Positions 11,055 to 21,189 are shown, counted from the stretch's first letter. The stretch: 64,000 bases of DNA from Bemisia tabaci (GCF_918797505.1 NC_092795.1:30863131-30927130), one strand, 5' to 3'. Notes: a model not told the origin generated them from the sequence alone. Translations and numbers: made by a program.

Positions 11055-11450
11055 TAAACCGCAACTCTGCACGGAGGTGGTGCTATCTACCGGATCGACC
11101 CCCGCACTGCACGGTGCACTCGTCGCCCGGGCCGGTCGGGGTAAATTAACCTTAACATTAAATTCCGCGTGTTCATTATTGCCGACGGCGGCGGAGCGCG
11201 GGCGGGCGTTTCCGCTCCTTCCTAGATCGTGTCTCATTCACGGGCGCCGCGCCGCGACGCGCGAAAAGTGGGCGTCCGAACCGCCCGCCTGCGCCCTGTC
11301 CCGATGGGTGGCGGGGGGGGGGGGGGGGAGGGGGTCCACTTCCACCACCACCGGAACCCCGAGAACCGAGACTCGGACTTGACTGACATCCGATTAACTC
11401 GGCGGTTCTCTTCCTCGTCGCTAGCGCCGCACAGTGGATCGATTCAATTA
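11055..11450. promoter_or_regulatory. GC/CpG-rich patch, possible promoter or first exon of an unseen gene
   Basis: This stretch is rich in CG dinucleotides (for example GGCGGCGGAGCGCGGGCGGG and GGGCGCCGCGCCGCGACGCG) within AT-rich surroundings. It contains a G run near 11309-11325. No recognisable protein domain is encoded in any frame. In animal genomes such patches often mark promoters, but a GC-rich repeat is equally possible. No downstream exon was recognised. Confidence 0.3.
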
Positions 11451-11485
11451 GAAAGGTCGGTCATGAAATTGTTGACTAAAACTGC

Positions 11486-13539
11486 AAAGAGGTTGTTCCA
11501 TCTACCATTGAAACTGGGCCCCGAATGAAATCTCCTCATCTTTTCAGGTATCAAAGGGCATGGTCAGGGACACCCAAAAATGGTTGAATTTTTTCCAAAT
11601 TCCCCCCTGGGGAGGGGGGGCGGGGGGTTATATGAAAAACGGTTTTTTGGCTATAACTTTTGAACGGTTTGAGATATCGATTTGAACTTTTTTTTAAATG
11701 AAAGGTCGTTTAAAGAGCTTTCTTTTGGTATATTATGTTTAATAGTTAGGTCAAGTTTTGACCAATTTATGGCCTGTCAAAAATTTTCCATGAGTCCAAA
11801 AATCAGATTTCTGTAGTTTAGAGCAGCGACGATCGCATGCAGATGAACAAAAAACTGTTCAACTTATAGCCCTCTCTCTGACGGTTAAAATGAGCCCAAG
11901 ATCATCTTGGGGAAACGATTTGTCTCCGAGTTATGCTTCTTCAAAGTTGGCGCGGCGGGGTCCGCTTCCGCGGGGCAGCGCTCCGGAGTACGATAGTTCA
12001 CTCCCACCCCCCTCCCGTCATGCCACGCGACGCAAACCGAGGAAGACTACCTTTAATGATCATTTGAACAGATAAATGCACACAATATACGCTATTATGG
12101 TGTACAAGTATTATTAAAATTATATTGAAAACGCTCTATAAAACGAGAAGCAATATACCTGGATCCGGCAATTTGTTTGACGACTATCGCATAGTGTCCG
12201 CGATACATAATTTATATTTTCAACGCCTGCAAAGTGATGGTGACGACGCAAAAATTGCCATTCAAATGCTCCAAAAATTAAATGAGCCGAATATTGTGCA
12301 ACAAATTGTTGAGGACGAGAAATGGCTCCGAAAAAAAGTAGTTTTTGAAAACCTGACGACAGATCATTTTGAACAATTAGAACAGTGGAGGAGCGAAGAT
12401 CTTGACACCCTCTCGGGAAGTTATCAAATTGGACTTGCAGCAAGTCATATTGCAGACCATTTTGCTGATGGAAAATATTGCTTTCAAGTGACGAAGGATA
12501 ACTTTTTGCCAGATTTTCAAAAATATGATATTTCCGTAAATTCGCCTCTTTTTCTTCGATCGCGGATCCTATCGAGGCATAAATCAAAAAAAGAATATCA
12601 TATATTTATATTAATCGACACCAGTCAAAAATCCAGCGAGGCCATTAAAGCAAGTTACTGCACATGTAAGAACGGTGCGCGTACCATCAATCCTTGTGCT
12701 CGTATTTGTTTTACGGGCGCTATCACAAAAAACCAGCGCCTTCAGCCTTTTTGAACGAGTGCTTCCCTCTCAGAAAAGTCGATTTTGGCTTTTCAGACGA
12801 CGAAGATGAGGATGAAAATGCGGATCACACTGCCGATGATCCTATGGATTGCGGTGATGATAAATTCGGTGAGATTCCACTCTTCTATTTAGTATATTAA
12901 TATAATTTTAATAATACTTGTACACCATAATAGCGTATATTGTGTGCATTTATCTGTTCAAATGGTCATCAAAGGTAGTCTTCCTCGGTTTGCGTCGCGT
13001 GGCATGACGGGAGGGGGGTGGGAGTGAACTATCGTACTCCGGAGCGCTGCCCCGCGGAAGCGGACCCCGCCGCGCCAACTTTGAAGAAGCATAACTCGGA
13101 GACAAATCGTTTCCCCAAGATGATCTTGGGCTCATTTTAACCGTCAGAGAGAGGGCTATAAGTTGAACAGTTTTTTGTTCATCTGCATGCGATCGTCGCT
13201 GCTCTAAACTACAGAAATCTGATTTTTGGACTCATGGAAAATTTTTGACAGGCCATAAATTGGTCAAAACTTGACCTAACTATTAAACATAATATACCAA
13301 AAGAAAGCTCTTTAAACGACCTTTCATTTAAAAAAAAGTTCAAATCGATATCTCAAACCGTTCAAAAGTTATAGCCAAAAAACCGTTTTTCATATAACCC
13401 CCCGCCCCCCCTCCCCAGGGGGGAATTTGGAAAAAATTCAACCATTTTTGGGTGTCCCTGACCATGCCCTTTGATACCTGAAAAGATGAGGAGATTTCAT
13501 TCGGGGCCCAGTTTCAATGGTAGATGGAACAACCTCTTT
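11486..13539. mobile_element. DNA transposon with 641-bp terminal inverted repeats
   Basis: The left arm 11486-12126 and right arm 12899-13539 are both 641 bp and nearly identical as reverse complements. I noticed only scattered substitutions, for example TTTAATGATCATTTG against TTTGATGACCATTTG. The outer ends read AAAGAGGTTG and CAACCTCTTT. The 772-bp centre carries a decayed reading frame with a SWIM-like cysteine motif (12125-12900). No target-site duplication is obvious in the immediate flanks and there is no visible DDE catalytic domain. The near identity of the arms suggests recent activity or gene conversion. It is most likely a non-autonomous derivative of a larger element; Mutator-like transposases carry SWIM fingers, but that assignment is inference. 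Confidence 0.85.
12125..12900 (+). pseudogene. Decayed transposon-associated protein with SWIM-type zinc-finger remnant
   Basis: A frame open from 12125 to 12754 encodes about 209 residues. They run from a charged helical region (QMLQKLNEPNIVQQIVEDEK) through DTLSGSYQIGLAASHIADHF to a SWIM-like motif, SYCTCKNGARTINPCAR. The family pattern CxC...CxH would need His where Arg stands, a single-base change. The natural continuation (LFYGRYHKKPAPSAFLNECF, then an acidic tail DDEDEDENADH) is in another frame from about 12694 to 12900, so there is a frameshift near 12695-12740. A GTGAG inside the tail could be a former splice donor. SWIM fingers bind nucleic acid or protein in several transposase families. 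The product is unlikely to be functional, and the catalytic core is not present. Confidence 0.7.
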
Positions 13540-13863
13540 CGATGTTTATTTCGTCACATTTTAAATTTTACGGGGTGCTTCTGGGTAAAAATTTTACGAG
13601 GAAACCAATGAAAGCAGTTTGAGAACCTCAAAGTTTTGTATAAACGGAGTTATAAGCGTTTAAAGTTTCCAAATCTTGTCCAACCTCTCCCATTGACTCG
13701 ATCCATTGTGCGCCGCCCCGTTCGACGCAGGTAAGGAAGAATAGATTTTGCTCCTGGTCTCGCTTCCGACAGAAAATGACATTCATTGTTTTCTCCTTGA
13801 CGAGGCCGCCTCGTCTCGTGCTCTCTTTCGCTGGAGAAACTTTACAGGGAGATGGTGGTGACC

Positions 13864-14520
13864 AGGGCCGAATTTTGTCGGTCCTTCCGTCGTGCTTGAA
13901 TATACTCAGGAGTCTCGACTGCACTCACGTCCGGCTTATACCTGTGTGTGGAGACTGGAGAGGTTGACCAATGACCAGATGCAGAGGTGCTCGCAACGTA
14001 GCTCGAGATACACGGAAAAAAGTGTCCGGGGGTTTCCCCTAAAGTTGTAGGACTACCCCAATTTGTTGGATGATATGAACACTCCAATGAACTTTGGTGG
14101 CACCACAACTCAAGTTGGGGCAGTACCGCAACGTTCGAGTTAGTAACCGAATTTATTGGGGTAGCGCTTCTGCAGGGTGTCTACAAGTCCGGAAATGGTA
14201 CATATTTTCTTAAGGGCGGTCCGGAAGTACCGAAGAAGTGCGGAAATTTCGCAGAAAGGTCCGAATTTTTTTTGTAATTTTCTGCCATTTTTGTCGCAAT
14301 TTCTAATTTTTGACATTTTTCTAATTTCGTCAAATGGAGGTACTGAAGAAGTGTGGAATTTTTCTGTTGGAGAAGGTACAGAACTTCTTGAGAATGTACG
14401 GAAAAAGTCCTGTAAAAGTACTTATGTTTAACCAGCCTGATTTAGTAGGCACCCTGTTCTGATTGGTCGGTGGTGCGGTTTGGACTCATACATGATGTTG
14501 CCTCTATGTGAATTTGATAG
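13864..14520. repeat. Interrupted second copy of the GGCCGAATTTTGT element, with nested insertions
   Basis: The left part (GGGCCGAATTTTGTCGG ... CACGTCCGGCTTA, ending near 13938) and the right part (TTCTGATTGGTCGGTGGTGCG, from 14457) align with the contiguous copy at 4489-4650. Between them lie a segment at about 13939-14164 and the CAGGGTGTCTAC MITE at 14173-14456. The left part rejoins the element sequence at TAGCGCTTCTG just before the MITE. Confidence 0.6.
14173..14456. mobile_element. MITE, CAGGGTGTCTAC family, with TTCTG target duplication
   Basis: The copy starts CAGGGTGTCTACAAGTCC and ends TAGTAGGCACCCTG (one substitution in the right repeat). TTCTG flanks it directly on both sides (14168-14172 and 14457-14461). 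The homologous uninterrupted site at about 4570 carries TTCTG once, which supports a genuine insertion at this position. Confidence 0.85.
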
Positions 14521-14769
14521 TCCAGTAAAGAAAGGGGTAACTAGAACCTTATAGGCCCTTAAGTTTATAGGCCCGCTTATAGGTCGTTCTTGCACCCTTC
14601 GATCCAGTGGCCTGACTTAACTCGGGAAAAAAAGGTTTTTCGACCTCGAGCCGTTACCTATCTATATTCTATCGCTACCACAGCATAGTCCAGGGTACGT
14701 AGAATCCGAAAAGCAGATGGGCGTAATAACGACCTATACGTCCATAGGCTGATCTTGGCGCAGTGTCCA

Positions 14770-15389
14770 ATTGTAATCTTCCGTCGCATTTCTAAGGCGC
14801 AATGATACAACTATTTGAACTCTCCGGAATGCGTGAGGTATCATGCCGCATTTGAAGGCGTTTTCAAAACAGCCAAGTTCCGATACCCGGATTATCGTTT
14901 TGCATAGTTCATATTCTTTAGTTTTCATTTCTAACCACTTGTTTTTTTATAATCCTCCTATAAAAACCACCCATTTCCTAAATACAATTGTAGCTGGAGC
15001 GCATTTTAGCTATGCATTCACCACTGTAAAAATGTCAAAGGAAATCGACAAAGCCAGCGTGTATAAAGCTATTTCGATTGTAAGCTTCCGTCGCATTTCT
15101 AAGGCGCAATGATACAACTATTTGAACTCTCCGGAATGCGTGAGGTATCACGCCGCATTTGAAGGCGTTTTCAAAACAGCCAATTTCCGATATCCGGATT
15201 ATCGTTTTGAATCGTTCATATTCTTTTGTTATATTCCGCACCACTTGTTTATTTTTAATCCTCGTATAAAAACCACCCATTTGCTAAATACAATTGTAGC
15301 TGGATCGCACTTCAGCTATGCATTCACCACTGCAAAAATGTCAAAGGAAATCGACAAGCCCAGCGTGCATGAAGGCTATTTCAATTATT
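14770..15389 (+). repeat. Tandem pair of a 307-bp repeat
   Basis: Unit 1 (14770-15076) and unit 2 (15077-15389) match along their lengths. Both begin ATTGTAA.CTTCCGTCGC and both contain ACTATTTGAACTCTCCGG, ATAAAAACCACCCATTT and AATGTCAAAGGAAATCGAC. The inverse-orientation relative is at 3171-3640. Short frames span each unit but look like chance openings, and no protein family is recognised. Confidence 0.8.
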
Positions 15390-15899
15390 GAACCATGACG
15401 TAGCAGCTAAATCAGTCTACAGTAGAGTTTCAAGCTAAACTTATGTTTTCAAATGCAATTTACCACATCGCTGTCAAAACTGACCACGCACTCCACTAAT
15501 GTGATTTCTGTAAATCTCATGGTGAGGCAAGACGAGCGAATGGAACCTCAATATCTGCACTTCAGTAGCATCTGCAAGCGACGCGACGTCCGCCTTTTTT
15601 CATACTAAAAGCGGATATCGTTCCTGCCGAAACAATCGGTTCTAAATCGGTGACCGATGTGGCAGCACCGAATATGAGCTCACGCAGTAATAGAATGAGC
15701 CGTCTTGTCGCTTCTCAGGTCGAATTCGGGTATTCTGTGTGGCCTCCGATAGGAAAATCGGAGGATTTTTGAACGATCGGTCAATCCAGGACGAGATTAC
15801 AACTTTCACTGCCGGAGGGTGGCGCACCGTTGCGATGGTGTGATGGTATGTCGGTGTCGGTATGTGGTTCATACCGACCATGGTTCACGCCGTCCAATA

Positions 15900-16152
15900 C
15901 TGCCATGCCAAGGAAAAACGCCGTATGAGCCTTCAGGCGTTGCCAAATTTCCTCTGATAAAATACGAATCTATTGGGGAAATTGTAAATATTTTCCTTCC
16001 CATTTTTTAGACTGATTTTTTCGAAATTTAATCTAAAATATCTGAAAATTCTAAGGAAAAATATGCATAAATTTCGTCAAATATACATATTTTATCCGGG
16101 AAAATTTGGCAACCCTCGAACGTTCATACGGCGTTTTTCCTCAGCACGGCAG
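15900..16152. mobile_element. Palindromic MITE, AAAAACGCCGTATGA family
   Basis: The left end CTGCCATGCCAAGG / AAAAACGCCGTATGA pairs with the right end TCATACGGCGTTTTT / CCTCAGCACGGCAG. The arms continue through GCCAAATTTCC and GGAAAATTTGGC. The interior is AT-rich and non-coding. A possible short direct repeat AATA flanks it. Confidence 0.75.
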
Positions 16153-16631
16153 AATAGCCCAACAGTATCCAGTTGACCCGAGTTTTAGAGTAACCCGGAA
16201 TCCAAAGTGGGTTTATCGACGATAAGTTGGAAATGTAGCCAACGTTCCTTAAAGTCCAGAAAACTTGATATCTCACGGAGAATTCAACATCAACATTTGC
16301 AGTTTCAGTCGAAAATTGTGTGCCCAACCTCTCTGGAAGGCTCGTTTCATTGTGCAGAGCAAGGATCTAAATTGACCAAGTTCCTTCAATTATTCTTCAT
16401 TTATACTTCGAAGACATCTCCTCAGCATGAGTAGTTACTCAACAAATGATGCCCAACACATCGCGATATCAAAACTGCACACAAAATGTTTATATCCTTC
16501 GCCTGTATGCAACTAATCGCGCCAAGAAGATGCATTTGAAGTGTAAACGAAAAATTGAAAGCGTTGTGCAATTTTGGATCCTCGCAACAAAACCCGTCGC
16601 GCCGCGGGCGAATTGGAGAGTGCCTGGACAG

Positions 16632-16695
16632 TCAAAACGCCTTCACTTGCGTAAGTATGCAACACGGACATCCGTGGAGCCCGAATAGTTGTATC
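16632..16695 (-). repeat. Fragment of the ~300-bp dispersed repeat
   Basis: The fragment resembles the 3457 unit: CAAAACGCCTTCACTTGCG is followed after a similar interval by CCCGAATAGTTGTATCC. It is short and diverged. Confidence 0.4.
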
Positions 16696-16940
16696 CAGGA
16701 GTTAGAATGAAATTTTGTTTAGCATTCGTCGCGTTCGACACTAAAGGGAGTTTTCATCGTTCCTCCTACTGTATTCTAGCGTTTTCTATGTGTTTCGTGT
16801 TTCTCTGTTTCGTCGTTTCCAAAAACGACGGAGCAATTCCTTTCAAGAACTTAAAATCCTTGAAATTTTCAGTGAAACCGCCCAAAAGTTTCCGAAATTT
16901 TTTATTATAAATTGTTCATCCTCCGTGCATTAAAATCATT

Positions 16941-17094
16941 GGCGGATCCAAGAAGTTTGCTACATTATTTTCTCTCCGAAACCTGTGAAAATGTATCGAA
17001 TCCCAGAGGCGCCAGGTGCTCCGACGAGAATCGATTATTCAGCACAGGTTAAAATTGGGGAATGGCATCGTTGCCAACCTTCTTGATTCGCATC
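16941..17094. mobile_element. Degraded palindromic MITE, GGCGGATCCAGCAA family, copy D
   Basis: The copy begins GGCGGATCCAAGAAGTTTGC and ends GTTGCCAACCTTCTTGATTC. The core (ATGTATCGAATCCCAG and CGAGAATCGATTATTCAG) is diagnostic of the family. Confidence 0.7.
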
Positions 17095-17736
17095 TGGTTG
17101 AAGTATCATTAGATTCTCTCGTCTAAGAGAGCGCGAAATGAAGCAACACAGCTCTCGGGTTAAAAACCTCCTCGAGACACTTATGCTATCTCGCTACGAC
17201 AATAACGGGCTATTTATACTGTCACGTATGTATACAGGTAATTGGTTACTCATCTCGGAAGATAGCTTGAATGAGATTAGGAGCAAGGAATAAAAAGAGA
17301 ATGAAAGAATCGAGCACAAACGTGATTGCTTCGGGAAGACGGAAACAACTCTATCAGACGGAGCTCTCGTGCGCTCATGACTCAGATCGAAGCGAGTGGA
17401 TAAGAGTCGTTGAGAAGATTAATCGATCGATGAAGTGCGTTGAACGAGATTGGGAAGAGCTTAATGCTCTGTTTTGATTGCTCAGTATTTAAAAACTATA
17501 AGCGGCCTAATTTAAACGTTGTGATGCCAAGACTCATCAGGTGAATTTGAAGTTTGAAGCGCTAAGCTAGAATTTGAATGCTTGTCTTAGATTTTTTTTC
17601 TTCTTCTTTTTTTTCTTTTTCCCCCTCAAAAATTCTCTAAGAGGTCATTGTGTTTGTGGAGGCCAGGCCAGTAAAATGGCCTTAAGAGATTAATTCGATA
17701 TGATATCGACTGTTTTTTGTTGTTCGATACGCCGCT

Positions 17737-18015
17737 CAGGGTGTTAACTAAAACAGGCTGGCTAAAAATCTGTACGTTTATAGTACTTTTTAAGTACTTT
17801 CCCAAGAAATTTAGTACCTCCTCAACAGAAAAATTCAGTACTTTTTCAGTACCACCATTTGACGAAATTCGAAAAATTTCAAAAAGTTGAATTTCTCGCT
17901 CAGAAATGAAAAATTCCGGAACTCCTTGCCGAATTTCCGCACTTTTTCAGTACTTTCGGACCGTCCTTAAAAAATCAGTACTATTTCCGTAAATTCCGGG
18001 CTTGTAGACACCCTG
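17737..18015. mobile_element. MITE, CAGGGTGTCTAC family, reverse orientation, GCCGCT target duplication
   Basis: In this orientation the element reads CAGGGTGTTAACTAAAACAGG at the left and CTTGTAGACACCCTG at the right. The 6-bp direct repeat GCCGCT lies immediately outside both ends (17731-17736 and 18016-18021), as expected of an insertion duplication. Confidence 0.85.
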
Positions 18016-18430
18016 GCCGCTATTTTGTATCTAAAACGGTGGCTCGAACTCATCGCTGGAGGCCCTAAAAATGGGTCAATTAGAACACGGAGGCGCGCGG
18101 CGACGGCAGATTCCCAATTTTAGGGTTGCCACATTCCAAAAAAATTCATATGTCCGGAAAACCGGAGGAAGCAGGGATGAAAACCCCATTTTACTTACAG
18201 ATTCAGCAATTTTTTCGTGGCGAGTCTTGTAGCCTCATTGGCTATAGCTCAGGGCTCAGTCCAACCAGAAGATCTCGGAATTATTATTTTTCATTCCGTA
18301 TTTTGTGAATTGTCACGGTTTGCAAAATTGGTCGGAGGAAACCTGGAAAAATCAAGGGATTCCAATCTTCAACTATAGCCGTCCTGACTTCTAAGTTTCC
18401 AGGCTGGTTGTACTTGATAGCTCCAGCGGG

Positions 18431-18708
18431 CTAATCATTAAAATCTATAGGCAAAGCGATAAGACAAAGAAGACATCGTGAAAATGGAGATATCCTTATG
18501 GTTGAAACTAGTGGTTTTTATTGACTTGGGGGGAAAATGATGAACTAACCATAGGTCCCTCGTGGGTTACGGGTATAGTTATAGTCTACCACTAACTTCC
18601 TTAATTTGTCCATTACATCCACCTGCTGCCACCTATAGGATCGTGCTATTTCCTCTCTCTTTTCTTCGCCATTGTCTATTGCTTTGTCTATCAATGTCAA
18701 TAATCAGC
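18431..18708. mobile_element. Palindromic MITE, TTGATAGACAAAGC family, full copy
   Basis: The left arm CTAATCATTAAAATC ... GGCAAAGCGATAAGAC pairs with the right arm GTCTATTGCTTTGTC ... CAATAATCAGC. The interior contains GGTTGAAACTAGTGG and CCACCTGCTGCCACC, matching the interior of 52947-53194. Confidence 0.7.
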
Positions 18709-18779
18709 TCTCAGACGAGTGCGAGCGATGCAACAGCACATCCACGACCCGTGTGGTTTGATCGCGTATACTAACGTCA

Positions 18780-19290
18780 CGGCAAAGCCAGGCCTCCAGC
18801 AACCAAGCACCTCTAACGAAAAAAAATATTATGAAAAAAAAAAAAAACGTAATAAAATTGTATTGTAGCTCGTGATTTTATCTACGCGACCGTGAGCGCG
18901 CCACTCCAGGACAAGTGCAGGCGTGCAACATGCTGTTGTTAAACAACCAGCGTAACGTTTATCGGGCACAGAGCATGGCACCTGTATTCTTATCAGTATG
19001 TGTGCTTCGTGTACCCCCTTTCCCCGCCTTTGTGTTTTATAGCTCCCATATTGATATCGTAATAACATCATACGTGATGCGTGCACTATTCCTGCCGCGC
19101 GCGCTACGGATGGGCTGCATTTTAACATTATTTCGTCAAATTTCCACCGATTAAACTTTGCAAATGTCGTTCTTTGAAACTCCCAGTCTTGCTAGTTTGA
19201 ATCGCGCCCGAAGTCTTTCGAAAAATTCAGAGTTGTAAAGTTGCAAGTCTCCTGGAAAAAAATGTTTCGACCTGGAGGAACTTGGCAACG
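18780..19290. other. Intergenic stretch without recognised gene
   Basis: I see an A-rich tract (18822-18847) and several short open frames, but no splice-consistent coding exon and no complete element. The part near 19250-19310 (TTGGCAACGATGTGATGG ... ACACAGCACGGC) faintly resembles the end of the 15900 element. Confidence 0.4.
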
Positions 19291-19467
19291 ATGTGATGGC
19301 TAATTCACACAGCACGGCTGGAGCATCGAGTAAAAGCTCACGTGACCTAGTCTGTGGCGAAAGACCTCTCTTTCTAAATCAGGGGTCGGAAAATGCTCGA
19401 TTCCGCGACCTTTTGACTTCAATGAGGTCGGAAGAATTTTCCTGTCGTGATGGAAATTTTCCGTTAT

Positions 19468-19532
19468 TGTTTGTTTGTTTATTTATTTATTTATTTTTTA
19501 TTTATTTATTTAATTAATTAATTATTTATTTG
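19468..19532. repeat. TTTA/TTTG microsatellite
   Basis: Reiterated TTTG, TTTA and TTAA units. The open frame running into it is a consequence of the repeat. Confidence 0.8.
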
Positions 19533-20021
19533 CTTGAAGTAGATTACTTTAGTGCTGTTCAGAGTATTTCCATTAGTTGATCAATGGATCAATTGAACGG
19601 CTGGATATTCGAAAATTCAGTAATTATTTATTATGCGTATTTTGAAAAGGTGAATTTTCAGTAATAATATGTACCCAGAACTCTGGGATGCCAGGGTCCC
19701 CGAGTGTACTTAAATTAGCACCCGTGTGCCGGATTTAAGAATCAAAAATCATGTGCGTTGAACCCTCTGGGTGATATTTTAGCAAATTCTTGCACAATGG
19801 GCCTGTTGCAAACTTCAGCTAGAGCTCAAAGGAGAGTTGATTTTAATGGAAAACGGCTCAAAAATCACGCTGAGCGCATCGACAAAGTCTGAAATACGCT
19901 CTTAACTTCACGATCTGCGTAAGAAGTATGCGGTTTTTCAAGCCTCCCGCTTCAAAAACGATACTACGGCACAGGTGAACTTTTCGGGAGAGGAGTCGTT
20001 CCATCAATCCTTGCGCACTAA

Positions 20022-20143
20022 GATGCTCGGCAATATTCAGCATGACTGACGCCAACCTGCCAAAACACACGTGACAAAACAATAAAATGCTCCGCAATAT
20101 TCAGCATGACTGACGCCAACCCGCCAAAACACACGTGACAAAA
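20022..20143 (+). repeat. Direct tandem duplication, 64-bp period
   Basis: The block CAATATTCAGCATGACTGAC with CCAAAACACACGTGACAAAAC starts at 20031 and again at 20095. The copies are nearly identical, pointing to a recent duplication inside the larger inverted repeat. Confidence 0.85.
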
Positions 20144-20262
20144 CGGGATTTCACTAACTGGCGGCTTTACATGTTTGAAATTCCCCTTGCGTTGATTCAA
20201 AGACCACGGTGCCTCCTTACGATTTGCGCGCGGAAGCGTCAGCCAAGTTGAATATTCTGTAG

Positions 20263-20390
20263 AGGTTCAGTTACACGATCAAATTGAGCCATCAAACTGA
20301 AGCTCTGATTGGTGGAAAAAGACCTGAGGTGAGGATGCCACCAATGAGAGGCCCAATTTGATGGCTAAATTTGATCGTGTAACTGGACCT
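20263..20390. mobile_element. Small palindromic MITE with AGGTTCAGTTACACGATC ends
   Basis: The left arm AGGTTCAGTTACACGATC / AAATTGAGCCATCAAA pairs with the right arm TTTGATGGCTAAATTT / GATCGTGTAACTGGACCT. TAG lies directly outside each end, compatible with a 3-bp target duplication. It is probably related to the element at 21664-21943, whose arms start similarly. Confidence 0.75.
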
Positions 20391-20545
20391 TAGCATCTTG
20401 GTGCGCAAGGGGAGATGGAACGACTCCTCGTATGAAATGTTCACCTATGCCGTAGTATCGTTTTTGCGGCAAGAAGCTTTAAAAAACATATTTCTTTCGT
20501 AAATTGTGAAGTTAGAGTGTATTTGGGCAGGAAGCAGAGCATTCA

Positions 20546-20790
20546 AGCAGAAAGGAACCAAGGCACATCAGCTGTTGCCAAATTTAATCGGGGCATTTAA
20601 TTTTTACATGAAAACGGTCGTGCAGATTTTTGTGCAAGTAAGAGGGATCTTTCTGCATCGTACGACTCGAGGCTGGATCCTTGATTCCTTTACATTTTCA
20701 AAGAAATCCGCACCAATTTTCTCTTGTAAAAAATCAAATTGCCCAGTCGAATTTGGCAATAGCTGACGTGACTTGGTTCCTTTCTGCTAC
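20546..20790. mobile_element. Palindromic MITE, AGAAAGGAACCAAG family, copy 2
   Basis: The ends are AGCAGAAAGGAACCAAGGC and CACTTGGTTCCTTTCTGCT-like sequence. The interior AGCTGTTGCCAAATTTAATC and AATTTGGCAATAGCTGACG match copy 1 at 9899. The right flank (ACGCGGTCCAATT) is also shared with copy 1. Confidence 0.75.
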
Positions 20791-20928
20791 ACGCGGTCCA
20801 ATTCAGAATTTCCCGATGCACTCATCATGATTTTTGAGCCAATCGTTATAAGAAGCAACTTCTTATTTGCTCCAGGCCCATCCGTTTACTTCCTTATTTC
20901 CTTCTGAAATCCCGCGTTTCCATCAAAT

Positions 20929-21065
20929 AGACTACATTTTGCAATTTGGACCTATAGATTCTAGCCCGGTTTAAAAACAACGTATGTGCCATTAGTTTCC
21001 CTATGCACATAAGTGTTTTTCCAGAAGAGCCAGAATTTATAGTTCCAAATTGCAACATGTAGTCC
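20929..21065. mobile_element. Palindromic MITE with GACTACATTTTGCAATTTGG ends
   Basis: The left arm GACTACATTTTGCAATTTGG and CTATAGATTCTAGCCC pair with the right arm GAGCCAGAATTTATAG and CCAAATTGCAACATGTAGTC around a loop of about 50 nt. No reading frame is present. Confidence 0.75.
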
Positions 21066-21189
21066 AAATATTAGTGCTTTTGGTCTTCGTGCTGGAATTT
21101 ATGTTGAGGTTTATTGCTGCTTTTTAGAAATTAGACGATTAAATCGATTAATTATTCGCTAACCGAAGAATTCTACGTCGGAACTCCAG

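Larger units (their letters stand above)
19888..20535. repeat. Long inverted repeat, arms about 140 bp, with internal duplication and nested MITE
   Basis: The left arm about 19888-20026 pairs with the right arm about 20394-20535. For example, AAAAACGATACTACGGCAC and GAGGAGTCGTTCC at the left have their complements at the right. Between the arms lie a 64-bp-period direct duplication (20022-20143) and a complete small MITE (20263-20390). Confidence 0.75.

Noticed and set aside
11890..12075. 61-codon frames mirrored at 11890-12075 (+) and 12950-13135 (-)
   Set aside because: They are the same frame seen in both inverted arms, with no domain; most likely chance openings in the terminal repeats.
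12120..12587. 155-codon minus-strand frame inside the long-TIR element
   Set aside because: It is antisense to the SWIM-motif frame, whose translation resembles transposon proteins, while this one resembles nothing known to me.
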